Position numbers and translations under genes: made by a program
Notes under the pieces: model-generated
What the model was told of the DNA's origin: nothing
The model's database searches: none
What the model saw: the letters and a program-made list of their open reading frames with translations, nothing else
From: Candidatus Nealsonbacteria bacterium RIFCSPHIGHO2_02_FULL_43_13
GTDB lineage: Bacteria > Patescibacteriota > Minisyncoccia > Minisyncoccales > MHMH01
Reading direction: 5' to 3'
NCBI GenBank assembly: GCA_001819295.1
Contig: MHMD01000022.1
Location: forward strand, 1-18,972
Length of the DNA stretch: 18,972 bases
Part shown: in pieces, positions 1 through 6,486 of the stretch
Layout: each line of letters begins with the position of its first letter
How positions within the stretch are numbered: position 1 is the first letter of the stretch

Positions 1-1
1 C

Positions 2-1108
2 GATCCTAAAATAGGCATGGAAGGGTTTTTAGTAATCGACAGCACGGTGCTCGGTCCGGGCAAGGGGGGAATTAGGATGACTCCGGATGTAACCTTAGAA
101 GAAGTGGCGCGCCTGGCCCGAACCATGACTTTAAAAAATGCTTTAGCCGATATTCCGTTCGGCGGAGCCAAGGGAGGCATTAAGTGGCCGGGAGGCTCGG
201 ATGAACTTAAAAAAGAATTTGTGCAGAGCTATGCGCGCGCCATTAAACATTTGATTCCTCATAAATATATTGCCGGCCCCGACGTCAATACCGGCGAGAA
301 AGAAATGCAGTGGTTCGTGGAAGCGACCGGTGTTTGGGAATCGGCTACGGGCAAGCCTAAAGAACTTTGTTTTGAATATACGGGCGACTGCAAGAACGGC
401 ATTTGCCAAAAGTGCGGCATTCCTCATGAAGCCGGCAGCACGGGCTTTGGCGTAGCTCAAGCCACCAAAGTGGCTGCTGAAATTTTCGGGGTGGACATCA
501 AAAAAGCCAGAGTCGCTATCCACGGTTTTGGGAACGTGGGCGCTTTCGCTTATAAATTTTTGACCGAAATGGGGGCTAAGGTTGTGGCTATCGCCGATAA
601 AACTTGCGCTCATTATGCGCCGGACGGATTTGAGGAAAAATTGATTGACGAACTGATTAAAGAAAGAAAGGGACTGAGCCATTATTCTGGGAAGGCCAAA
701 ATTATTAAGTTTGACGAGTTTTGGAGCGTTCCGGTTGATATTTTGATTCCCGCTTCGGTTACTGATGTAATTAATGAAAGCAATAAAGATAAGATCAAGG
801 CTAAAATTATTGTCGAGGCGGCCAATATCCCAATGCAAGAACGCATCGAGGAAGAGTTTTTGCGTAAAGGGGTGCTCATTGTTCCAGACCTGGTGGCCAA
901 CGCCGGCGGCGTCATCTCTTCGTATTGCGAACATAAAGGATATGGCCACGAGAAAATGCTGGCAATGGTTGAAGAGAAGATCAAAAACACGACCTGGCTC
1001 GTTTTGGAAGAAAGTAAGCGTAAAAAAGCAAATCCGCGCCATCTAGCGGTGGAATTAGCTCAAAAGAAACTTGAGTCTTGCAGAAATACTCTTAATGCGC
1101 TACAATAA
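2..1108 (+). CDS. gdhA: Glu/Leu/Phe/Val dehydrogenase, 5'-partial
   Basis: NAD(P)-dependent oxidative deamination of an amino acid, probably glutamate, in the cytoplasm. The reading frame is open to the window edge, and the codons before the ATG at 17 continue a family-like N-terminus, so the gene starts outside the window and perhaps 30-45 residues are missing. The substrate half carries GPGKGGIR, the PFGGAKGGI lysine region and GPDVNTGEKEM. The C-terminal half has a Rossmann motif (GFGNVGAFAYKFL) and the PDLVANAGGVISSY segment. Oddity: between GKPKEL and GSTGFG, where family members usually have a short loop, there is an insertion with four cysteines (C-x6-C-x4-C-x2-C, positions 368-415) that could bind zinc or iron. 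Family assignment is firm. Glutamate over leucine or phenylalanine as substrate is an inference. Confidence 0.93.
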   Translation, partial: DPKIGMEGFLVIDSTVLGPGKGGIRMTPDVTLEEVARLARTMTLKNALADIPFGGAKGGIKWPGGSDELKKEFVQSYARAIKHLIPHKYIAGPDVNTGEKEMQWFVEATGVWESATGKPKELCFEYTGDCKNGICQKCGIPHEAGSTGFGVAQATKVAAEIFGVDIKKARVAIHGFGNVGAFAYKFLTEMGAKVVAIADKTCAHYAPDGFEEKLIDELIKERKGLSHYSGKAKIIKFDEFWSVPVDILIPASVTDVINESNKDKIKAKIIVEAANIPMQERIEEEFLRKGVLIVPDLVANAGGVISSYCEHKGYGHEKMLAMVEEKIKNTTWLVLEESKRKKANPRHLAVELAQKKLESCRNTLNALQ

Positions 1109-1174
1109 AACGGTACTACTTAAGTACGGGAATAAGTCGAGTTTCTCTGAAGAAGCAATCTAAAAAATAATCAT

Positions 1175-1372
1175 ATGCAGGGAACCATTAAGACTCTTAC
1201 GGAAAGAGGATTTGGATTCATTGCTCGCGAAGGCGAAGTCAAGGATCTATTTTTTCATTCCAAAGAATTAAAAGGAGTTACCTTTGATGAGTTGCAAGTC
1301 GGCGATGCCGTCACCTTTGATGTCACGGAAAGCGAAAAGGGCCCGGCCGCGACGAACGTTTCGCGCGCTTAA
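1175..1372 (+). CDS. csp: Cold-shock domain protein
   Basis: A 65-residue single cold-shock domain, the normal length for the CspA family. It binds single-stranded RNA or DNA and acts as an RNA chaperone in the cytoplasm. RNP1 is seen as RGFGFIAREG and RNP2 as DLFFHSKEL, followed by the typical LQVGDAVTFDV strand and a C-terminal PAATNVSRA. The gene lies 66 bp after the dehydrogenase and is followed at once by a strong hairpin terminator. No clear promoter or Shine-Dalgarno sequence was seen in the 66-bp gap, which holds only a short imperfect inverted repeat (GTACT/AGTAC near 1114-1128). Confidence 0.95.
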   Translation: MQGTIKTLTERGFGFIAREGEVKDLFFHSKELKGVTFDELQVGDAVTFDVTESEKGPAATNVSRA

Positions 1373-1378
1373 TCAGTA

Positions 1379-1404
1379 AAAACCGCCCCGTGAGGGGCGG
1401 TTTT
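1379..1404 (+). terminator. Rho-independent terminator after csp
   Basis: Perfect 11-bp stem AAAACCGCCCC / GGGGCGGTTTT with a GTGA loop. The T-run is short (4 T, then G). It lies 7 bp after the csp stop, and its flank of A residues would let it also work weakly on the other strand. Confidence 0.9.
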
Positions 1405-1405
1405 G

Positions 1406-1414
1406 TGTTACAAT
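1406..1414 (+). promoter_or_regulatory. Extended -10 promoter for the 1426 operon
   Basis: TGT-TACAAT (TGN plus a near-consensus -10) begins one base after the terminator T-run. No -35 is evident, because the upstream region is the terminator stem. The predicted start site near 1421 leaves only about 5 nt before the ATG at 1426, so the mRNA would be nearly leaderless. Confidence 0.55.
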
Positions 1415-1425
1415 AGAATAATAAT

Positions 1426-1650
1426 ATGATAAGTCAAATTGCCTATTTTCTTGTTTTTGGAAAACCAATCATTTTCCACACGGGCGTTTTAACTCTCGTT
1501 TTTTTTCTATTGGCCGCTTTAATCGGCTATCTCAATTTTAAAGGGATTCGTACGATTCCATTCAAATGGCACCCCCGGGTAGTTGCTGTCGCTATTCTAT
1601 TAGGCCTCATTCACGGTTTTCTGGGTTTATCAATTTATTTTAATCTGTGA
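1426..1650 (+). CDS. Small membrane protein with H-x13-H helix
   Basis: No family was recognised with certainty. The 74-residue protein has a hydrophobic helix at about residues 20-38 and a second from about residue 50. The second helix begins FKWHPR and carries a second histidine exactly 14 residues later (H-x13-H), with a basic residue just after the first His. This spacing is the classic di-heme-b ligand spacing in cytochrome b and ferric-reductase helices. The 8688-8930 protein has the same size, plan and spacing. It is the first gene of an operon; its TGA overlaps the GTG of the next gene (1647). A membrane heme-b or electron-transfer role is inferred from spacing only. Confidence 0.7.
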   Translation: MISQIAYFLVFGKPIIFHTGVLTLVFFLLAALIGYLNFKGIRTIPFKWHPRVVAVAILLGLIHGFLGLSIYFNL

Positions 1651-2342
1651 AAAAAATAAAACTTTTAGGAATTTGCACTTCTATCAGGGGGAGAGAGTCC
1701 GGTACTTATTATTTGATGAAGATGGCTTTTGACGCGCTTAAAGAAGAAGGCGTGGAAAAAGAAATAATCGTAGCTTCGGAATTGAATTTAAGGCCGTGCG
1801 AGCACCATTATTCCATTAACGCCAAGATGTGCGTTCACCCGTGTCTTATCACACAAATAGACGAAAAAGACGAGATGGCGCGAATTTACGACGGTATTTT
1901 GAATTCTGACGTGGTCATTTTTGGGACGCCAATCCATTGGGGGAATCACTCGCAGCTGATGCAACTTATCGTTGAACGTTTAAATTCTTTAGAGAACGCC
2001 AATTCCGTTCACGGGCAAATTGTGGTTAAAAACAAAGTAGGCGGTTTGATGATTTTAGGTCATGAAGACGGCTATCAGCACGTGGCAGGGGGTTTAATGA
2101 ATTTTTTAACTGCCATGGGATTGATTTTTCCTCCGCAGGCTTACGCGGCCTGGGTGGGCGAGAGCAACGAAGATACCAAATCCGACCAAAAAAGAATCGA
2201 GAGCGATAAAACCATTCACGAAATCTTTATTGATTTAGTAGAAAACGCGGTTAATTTCGCTCGAGCTATTTTGGCCTGTCCTAGCTGCGGTCATGAGCTT
2301 GATTATATTCATCAGTCTAAGAAAAAGAATTATTCTAAATAA
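1647..2342 (+). CDS. NAD(P)H-dependent FMN reductase / iron-sulfur-flavoprotein-like protein
   Basis: A flavodoxin-fold redox protein of 231 residues. The N-terminal KLLGICTSIRGRESGT fits the FMN-phosphate loop after strand 1, and VVIFGTPIHWGNHSQLMQLIVERL is the typical second FMN loop of the NADPH-dependent FMN reductase superfamily. Between them are Cys51, Cys62 and Cys66, where iron-sulfur flavoproteins carry their cluster ligands, but the spacing is looser than the classic CxxCxxCx5-7C, so a cluster is possible and not shown. A short C-terminal tail has CPSCG, like half a zinc ribbon. Translation starts at a GTG that overlaps the upstream TGA (coupled). Likely function: cytoplasmic two-electron flavin redox chemistry; the partner is unknown. 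Confidence 0.82.
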   Translation: MKKIKLLGICTSIRGRESGTYYLMKMAFDALKEEGVEKEIIVASELNLRPCEHHYSINAKMCVHPCLITQIDEKDEMARIYDGILNSDVVIFGTPIHWGNHSQLMQLIVERLNSLENANSVHGQIVVKNKVGGLMILGHEDGYQHVAGGLMNFLTAMGLIFPPQAYAAWVGESNEDTKSDQKRIESDKTIHEIFIDLVENAVNFARAILACPSCGHELDYIHQSKKKNYSK

Positions 2343-2354
2343 TCTTATCTTAAG

Positions 2355-2582
2355 ATGAAACCTAAAAACAGCGCGGAAAATTACGGCAAATGTCTCTGTA
2401 TGCAATGTCCGCTTTATATTGATTGTAATAAAGCCGAAGCGGAAAGAATATTTTGCGCCCGAACTAAATCTGAATGCGCCATGGATAGCGGAAAAATGTG
2501 CCGTTGCCCGATAGACTGCCCGGTTTATTCGGAAAACAAACTGGCCGGGGCTTATTTTTGTATCACAGGATTAAAAGAGTAA
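2355..2582 (+). CDS. Cys-rich DUF2769-type protein
   Basis: A 75-residue protein with about ten cysteines in a regular pattern: CLCMQCPLYIDC near the start, then C-x6-C, and MCRCPIDCPVYSE near residues 47-60. This matches the DUF2769 pattern known mainly from methanogenic archaea and anaerobic bacteria, whose function is not established. The Cys groupings suggest a metal or Fe-S site. It lies 12 bp after the flavoprotein and 1 bp before the ZIP transporter, so it is part of the same transcript. Whether it is an electron carrier for the flavoprotein or a metal-binding partner of the transporter cannot be decided here. Confidence 0.8.
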   Translation: MKPKNSAENYGKCLCMQCPLYIDCNKAEAERIFCARTKSECAMDSGKMCRCPIDCPVYSENKLAGAYFCITGLKE

Positions 2583-2583
2583 A

Positions 2584-3309
2584 ATGGGGCAGATAATTTT
2601 TTCAATAGTTGCTTTTTTTTCAATCCTTTTGGGCGGGTTTTTCGCTATAAAATTGAAAAACAGGCTCCATTTCATCATGGCTTTTGCGGCCGGTATTTTG
2701 TTGGGGGTCGTCAGCTTTGATATTTTCCCTGAAATTATCGAACAGATTAAAATCAATGATTTTGAACCTTTGACGATCATGATTGCCCTGGTCGTTGGTT
2801 TTTTACTTTTCCATATTTTGGAAAAAACTATTCTTATCCATCACTCTCACGAAGCTGACTACGCCGAACACCATCACCCGCAGGTGGGCGTTATTTCCGC
2901 CTTAGCTTTGATCGGGCACAGTTTAATGGACGGCGTAAGCATCGGGCTCGGTTTTCAGATTAGCGCCTCGGTAGGAGTACTGGTGGCCGTGGCCGTGATT
3001 TCTCACGGCTTTACGGACGGCATGAACACGGTTGCCTTGATGTTAAGCCATAAAAATAGCCCTAAAAAATCAAAAGTGTTTTTATTATTGCACTCTTTAG
3101 CGCCGATTCTGGGAGCGGTTGCGACTATGTTTTTTACGGTTTCGCCGCAATTTTTGGTTTTATATCTCGGATTCTTTGCTGGTTTTCTGCTTTACATCGG
3201 CGGCAGTGATATTCTGCCCGAAGCCCACAGTCAACATAGCTCCTACAAACTCATCGGACTGACCGTCTTGGGAGCAGTTTTTATTTTCGCCATTACGCGT
3301 TTTGTTTGA
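2584..3309 (+). CDS. ZIP-family divalent metal transporter
   Basis: Import (or facilitated movement) of divalent metal such as Zn2+ or Fe2+ across the membrane. The 241 residues make about eight helices. The hallmark is in the middle: HSLMDGVSIGLGF (fourth-helix metal site) and, one helix later, HGFTDGMNTV (fifth-helix site). The loop before it is His-rich (HHSHEADYAEHHHP, about residues 82-96), as is usual for ZIP cytoplasmic or variable loops. The C-terminus has LPEAHSQHSS. It starts 1 bp after the DUF2769 stop and is last in its operon. Its stop overlaps the -35 of the next promoter. Metal specificity cannot be read from sequence alone. Confidence 0.9.
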   Translation: MGQIIFSIVAFFSILLGGFFAIKLKNRLHFIMAFAAGILLGVVSFDIFPEIIEQIKINDFEPLTIMIALVVGFLLFHILEKTILIHHSHEADYAEHHHPQVGVISALALIGHSLMDGVSIGLGFQISASVGVLVAVAVISHGFTDGMNTVALMLSHKNSPKKSKVFLLLHSLAPILGAVATMFFTVSPQFLVLYLGFFAGFLLYIGGSDILPEAHSQHSSYKLIGLTVLGAVFIFAITRFV

Positions 3310-3334
3310 TAAAAAAGCTAAAGGTTGGTATGAT
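3306..3334 (+). promoter_or_regulatory. Strong sigma70-type promoter for the 3355 operon
   Basis: TTGATA - 17 nt - TATGAT, with an extended -10 (TGG directly before TATGAT). The -35 overlaps the ZIP stop codon. The predicted start near 3341 lies 14 nt before the ATG at 3355. This excludes the in-frame TTG at 3334, which sits at the last base of the -10. Confidence 0.8.
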
Positions 3335-3354
3335 TGGGATACTGTTTAATAAAC

Positions 3355-4107
3355 ATGAATACCAGAAAAATTACTTTAATTTTAGTCGTTTTGTCAGTAT
3401 TAAGCTTGATAGTTAGCGCTGATTTAATTCTGACGCCAAGGAATAACGGTTCTCCTTTGGTTCAATCGGTTTCTGCCCAAGAGATTTACCCGATGTTTCT
3501 TTGCCCCTGCTGCGGGAAACCCCTTGATCCTCAGAATATTTGTTGCGGTATGGCCAAAGAAATGATTGACTATATTGATTCTTTGGTGGCTCAGAATCTC
3601 TCCGAAAAAGAGATTATTTCAACTTATATTAAAAAATACGGTTTGAATTCTTTTGTCGATAAAAACGAACAAGAAGAATTTAAAGAAGAATTAGTTAAAA
3701 CTGCTCCAATTGATCGGCCGATAATTTCTTTGGCTCCTGGAACGCTTGATCTCGGCAATATCAGTCAAAAAGGAGGAATTGTCACGACCCTTTTTGAACT
3801 CAAAAATGAGGGCAAAAAAGATTTGACAATCGATCGCTTGGATAGCTCTTGCGGTTGCACCTCGGCGGCGGTCGTTTTTGAAGGCCAGGAGGGGCCAAGA
3901 TTCGCTATGGCGGGGCATGGCATCGAAAGTCCTCAAGATTGGAAGTTGACTATTCCCGCTGGGAAAAGCGCTCAGTTGAAGGTTTATTATGACCCCAGCG
4001 TCCATCAAGATCTTCGAGGAGCAGTCACCAGGGAAATTTATATTTATTCCAACGATCCGATTAATTTTGAGCAAAAAGTAACGATAGAATTAAATCAAGT
4101 TGATTGA
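3355..4107 (+). CDS. Exported CcmH-like Cys domain + DUF1573 protein
   Basis: A 250-residue exported or anchored protein. A signal peptide or anchor (residues 7-25) is followed by a Cys-rich domain with YPMFLCPCCGKP (C50, C52, C53) and NICCGMAKEM (C63, C64). Next come helices with EMIDYIDSLVAQNLSEKEIISTY, reminiscent of CcmH/NrfF, where a Cys pair precedes a three-helix bundle. Residues about 121-250 are a DUF1573 immunoglobulin-like domain with SSCGCTSA (C166, C168), a loop FAMAGHG (M185, H188) and H217. The start is ATG 3355 because the promoter lies just upstream. It is first gene of the operon. The role is unproven; a periplasmic-side thiol or metal chaperone is the best guess given the CcdA and copper neighbours. 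Confidence 0.82.
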   Translation: MNTRKITLILVVLSVLSLIVSADLILTPRNNGSPLVQSVSAQEIYPMFLCPCCGKPLDPQNICCGMAKEMIDYIDSLVAQNLSEKEIISTYIKKYGLNSFVDKNEQEEFKEELVKTAPIDRPIISLAPGTLDLGNISQKGGIVTTLFELKNEGKKDLTIDRLDSSCGCTSAAVVFEGQEGPRFAMAGHGIESPQDWKLTIPAGKSAQLKVYYDPSVHQDLRGAVTREIYIYSNDPINFEQKVTIELNQVD

Positions 4108-4110
4108 AAA

Positions 4111-4551
4111 ATGAAAAGCATTACTATAAAGCCGATTGGTTTTGTAAAAAACGATATTAAAGAGCCAAGATTTGGCAATTTTACCGATGAAGTTTCTGAA
4201 ATAATTATCAATAATAAATTTACTAAGGCTTTAACTGGTATTGAGAAATATTCCCATGTAATTGTTGTATACTGGATGGATAAGGTCGAAGATTATGTTA
4301 TTCAGCATCGGCCCCAGGGGAATCCTGAAGTGCCAATTGTCGGTATTTTTGCCTGCCGCTGTCCTCAAAGACCCAATCCAATTGGCATTACAACCGTAAA
4401 GCTGATAGGGCGCCGAGAGAACAAATTAAAAGTCAAAGGTCTGGATATTTTAAACGGAACGCCTATTCTCGATATTAAACCTTATTGGCCGCAATATGAC
4501 AAAGTAGTCGGCGGAAAAATACCAAATTGGGTTAATAAATTAGAATTTTAA
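4111..4551 (+). CDS. trmO: TrmO/TsaA-type methyltransferase
   Basis: A 146-residue single-domain member of the TsaA (UPF0066) family. The E. coli member TrmO uses S-adenosylmethionine to methylate t6A37 in tRNA-Thr; archaeal members are less well studied. The N-terminal PIGFVKNDI strand, the GIEKYSHVIVVYWMD segment, and the diagnostic CPQRPNPIGITTVKL and GLDILNGTPILDIKPYWPQYD motifs are all present. The C-terminal extension of long TrmO forms is absent, as in many archaeal and small bacterial homologues. It sits 3 bp after the DUF1573 gene in an operon otherwise full of exported or membrane redox proteins, so it is the functional outlier. The CRC before PQRP adds two cysteines not usual in TrmO. 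Confidence 0.85.
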   Translation: MKSITIKPIGFVKNDIKEPRFGNFTDEVSEIIINNKFTKALTGIEKYSHVIVVYWMDKVEDYVIQHRPQGNPEVPIVGIFACRCPQRPNPIGITTVKLIGRRENKLKVKGLDILNGTPILDIKPYWPQYDKVVGGKIPNWVNKLEF

Positions 4552-4565
4552 ATTAATTAAAACAT

Positions 4566-5195
4566 GTGAGAAAAATAATTTTTATTTCAATTTTTATTAC
4601 TGCCGTTGTTTTTCCCGCTTTTATTTTGGCTAACGGAAATCATAGTCTATCTTTAGAAGATGTTTTAGCCGAGATTGTGGGAGTTCAAGGCGTAACTGAA
4701 GCAACTTCAATAAATTGTCAGGAGGTTACCGATGAACAATTTGAAGAATTGGGAGAAGCGGTGATGAGCACAATACATCCTGACGAGCAGCAGCACGAGT
4801 TGATGGATCAGATGATGGGCGGCGAAGGGTCGGAAAATTTGAGAACTATGCATCTTGCTATGGGAGAGAATTATCTTGGTTGCGGTGCCGGAGGGATGAA
4901 TATGATGTCGATGATGGGTAACTGGTCGGGTTACTCAAGCAATAATTTGTTTAATAATATGATGTATAATATGATGGGTAATGTCGGCGTCTGGGGCTGG
5001 TCCGGCTGGATTTTTATGATTCTGTTTTGGGTTCTGATCATTGTTGGGATTATCGCTCTAATTAAATGGCTGATTGGTCAAAACATAGAAGGAGGGGGCA
5101 AAGAAAAATCTGTCCTTAGCATCTTAAAAGAGCGCTACGCTAAAGGCGAGATTAATAAAGAAGAATTTGAAGAGAAGAAAAAAGATTTAAGTTAA
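4566..5195 (+). CDS. Exported Met-rich membrane protein with C-terminal SHOCT domain
   Basis: A 209-residue protein with a signal peptide (about 1-22, ending FILANGN). The extracytoplasmic part (about 24-140) becomes very Met-rich: MDQMMGG, MNMMSMMGN and MMYNMMGN. One transmembrane helix follows (about 148-168), then a cytoplasmic tail ending in a SHOCT motif (ILKERYAKGEINKEEFEEKK). SHOCT modules are short oligomerisation tails common in small membrane proteins. Met clusters outside the membrane are typical Cu(I)-binding material. The start is GTG 4566: the ATG two bases upstream is out of frame and runs straight into TGA. It is followed after 2 bp by another DUF1573 gene. A Cu(I)-binding role is inferred from composition and neighbours. 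Confidence 0.75.
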   Translation: MRKIIFISIFITAVVFPAFILANGNHSLSLEDVLAEIVGVQGVTEATSINCQEVTDEQFEELGEAVMSTIHPDEQQHELMDQMMGGEGSENLRTMHLAMGENYLGCGAGGMNMMSMMGNWSGYSSNNLFNNMMYNMMGNVGVWGWSGWIFMILFWVLIIVGIIALIKWLIGQNIEGGGKEKSVLSILKERYAKGEINKEEFEEKKKDLS

Positions 5196-5197
5196 AG

Positions 5198-5626
5198 ATG
5201 AAAACAAAAATAGTCTTTGTTTTGGTCTTGGTTGTTCTGGGGTTAGCCGGCTACGGCTATTTTAAATCAATTCCGGGTATTGAGCCCGGAACGGGGAATT
5301 TGCCCCAGATTGAAATTACCCCGAAATCTTTTGATTTCGGAGAGGTGCAGTATGGCGATATAGCCGAATATAGTTTTAAAATAAAAAATACGGGTTCGGA
5401 AATATTGGAAATAAAAAGATTGGCCACCTCTTGCGGCTGCACTTCGGCTAAAATCGCCAAAGTCGAGCTTAACCCCGGCGAAGAAGCGGACCTTCGCGTT
5501 ACTTATGATAGCGGAGCCATGTCCGGTCCTCACGGCAAGGGCGAGCAGGAACGAATAATTTATGTTAAAAGTTCGGACCCCGTTAATCCTCAAGTTGAAG
5601 TAATGGTTTACGCCAATGTTAGATAA
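5198..5626 (+). CDS. Membrane-anchored DUF1573 protein (copy 2)
   Basis: A 142-residue protein: an N-terminal uncleaved anchor (residues 4-23), then one DUF1573 domain with the FDFGEV start, IKNTGSEILEIKRL strand, ATSCGCTSAK (C79, C81) and the closing IIYVKSSDPVNPQVEVMVYANV. It lacks the roughly 20-residue insertion of the other two copies but keeps AMSGPHGKG (M108, H112) at the corresponding place. It overlaps the CcdA gene by 11 bp, so the two are translationally linked and probably act together. That supports a thiol substrate that CcdA keeps reduced. The family has no established biochemical function. Confidence 0.85.
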   Translation: MKTKIVFVLVLVVLGLAGYGYFKSIPGIEPGTGNLPQIEITPKSFDFGEVQYGDIAEYSFKIKNTGSEILEIKRLATSCGCTSAKIAKVELNPGEEADLRVTYDSGAMSGPHGKGEQERIIYVKSSDPVNPQVEVMVYANVR

Positions 5627-6329
5627 TTTTTTAGCCGGTATTAATATCGCTCATCCTTCGGTCATGATTCCTTTGGTGGCCAGCACCGGTTTTTTGGATG
5701 GTATTCATCCGTGCGCTATAGCCATTTTGATATTTTTTATCGCTTTTCTGCTGACCATGCAGAAAACCTTTAGAAATATTTTTGCCCTGGGGCTGGTCTA
5801 TATTTTCGTTATTTTCCTGACTTATTTGGCGGTCGGCGTGGGCTTGCTTTCGGGTATTGTGATTTTTGGCCAGCATCACTTTTTCGCCATACTTGGCTCC
5901 TGGTTGTTAATTGCTATGGGGGCTATCCAGTTTAAAGATTATTTTTTCCCTCGATTGCCGGTTCATCTGAGCATGCCCAAAATTTCCAGCGAAAGGATTA
6001 AGTCGCGGTTGGAAAAAGCCACCTTGCCGAGCATCGCAGCCGCTGCTTTTTTGGTTGGCCTCTGCTCGATACCTTGTTCGGGAGGGATTTATGCAGCCAT
6101 TACCGCGCTTTTAGCTTCAAAGGCGACTTACTTGAGCGGCTTTTTATACCTGATGCTTTACAATTTAATGTTTGTCATGCCCCTATTGATCTTGCTGCTC
6201 TTTGCCGCCAACCCTTTAACTCTAGCTAATATCGCTAAATTTCGGCAGAAAAACGAAAGAACAGAAAAGCTGGCGATGGGGCTTTTGATGATGCTTATCG
6301 GCGGAGGCATTTTAATGTTCTTTATCTAA
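5616..6329 (+). CDS. ccdA: CcdA/DsbD-type membrane thiol-electron conduit (copy 1)
   Basis: Carries electrons from cytoplasmic thioredoxin to thiol proteins on the outer face of the membrane. The 237 residues give six helices. The two active cysteines sit near the start of helices 1 and 4: DGIHPCAIA (C33) and LCSIPCSGG (C150 and C154, one of which is expected to be the partner). The protein is normal in length for CcdA. It starts inside the end of the DUF1573 gene (11-bp overlap) and is followed 4 bp later by a CxxC miniprotein and a third DUF1573 gene. CcdA is known for cytochrome c maturation and disulfide isomerisation; no cytochrome c is seen nearby, so the neighbouring DUF1573 and CcmH-like proteins are the likely clients. 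Confidence 0.87.
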   Translation: MLDNFLAGINIAHPSVMIPLVASTGFLDGIHPCAIAILIFFIAFLLTMQKTFRNIFALGLVYIFVIFLTYLAVGVGLLSGIVIFGQHHFFAILGSWLLIAMGAIQFKDYFFPRLPVHLSMPKISSERIKSRLEKATLPSIAAAAFLVGLCSIPCSGGIYAAITALLASKATYLSGFLYLMLYNLMFVMPLLILLLFAANPLTLANIAKFRQKNERTEKLAMGLLMMLIGGGILMFFI

Positions 6330-6333
6330 AAAT

Positions 6334-6486
6334 ATGGAAGAAAGTAAACAAAAAAAACCTGCCTCGCCGGCAGGCGGGGAAGAAAGTTGTCCGCTCTGCA
6401 AGGTTTCGGAGGATACTTTGGAGAAGTTGGAAAATAACCGGCCGAAAAATAAAAAAATAAAAAAACCATTTTGGAAATTATGGTAA
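6334..6486 (+). CDS. 50-residue CxxC miniprotein
   Basis: A small ORF from ATG 6334 to TAA 6486. The protein is polar and lysine-rich with one CPLC motif (about residues 19-22) and no membrane segment. It starts 4 bp after the CcdA stop, and its last codons overlap the ATG (6480) of the next DUF1573 gene, which is the arrangement of a translated coupling gene. The stretch EESCPLCKVSEDTLEKLE could be a thioredoxin-reducible or metal-binding knuckle. The positions 6357-6376 contain a perfect hairpin (CCTGCC/GGCAGG around TCGCCGGCAGG), so part of this ORF might instead be an RNA element. No family was recognised. Confidence 0.55.
   Translation: MEESKQKKPASPAGGEESCPLCKVSEDTLEKLENNRPKNKKIKKPFWKLW

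Noticed and set aside
143..1042. Long minus-strand open frame opposite the dehydrogenase
   Set aside because: It lies wholly inside a clearly coding plus-strand gene, has no recognisable protein features and is a codon-bias shadow.
1114..1128. Inverted repeat GTACT/AGTAC between gdh and csp as an operator
   Set aside because: Only 5-bp arms in an AT-rich gap, and no regulator family with this site is recognised.
3334..3354. Upstream TTG start for the CcmH-like/DUF1573 gene
   Set aside because: The TTG begins at the last base of a near-consensus -10 box, so it would precede the transcript; ATG 3355 starts directly before the signal peptide.
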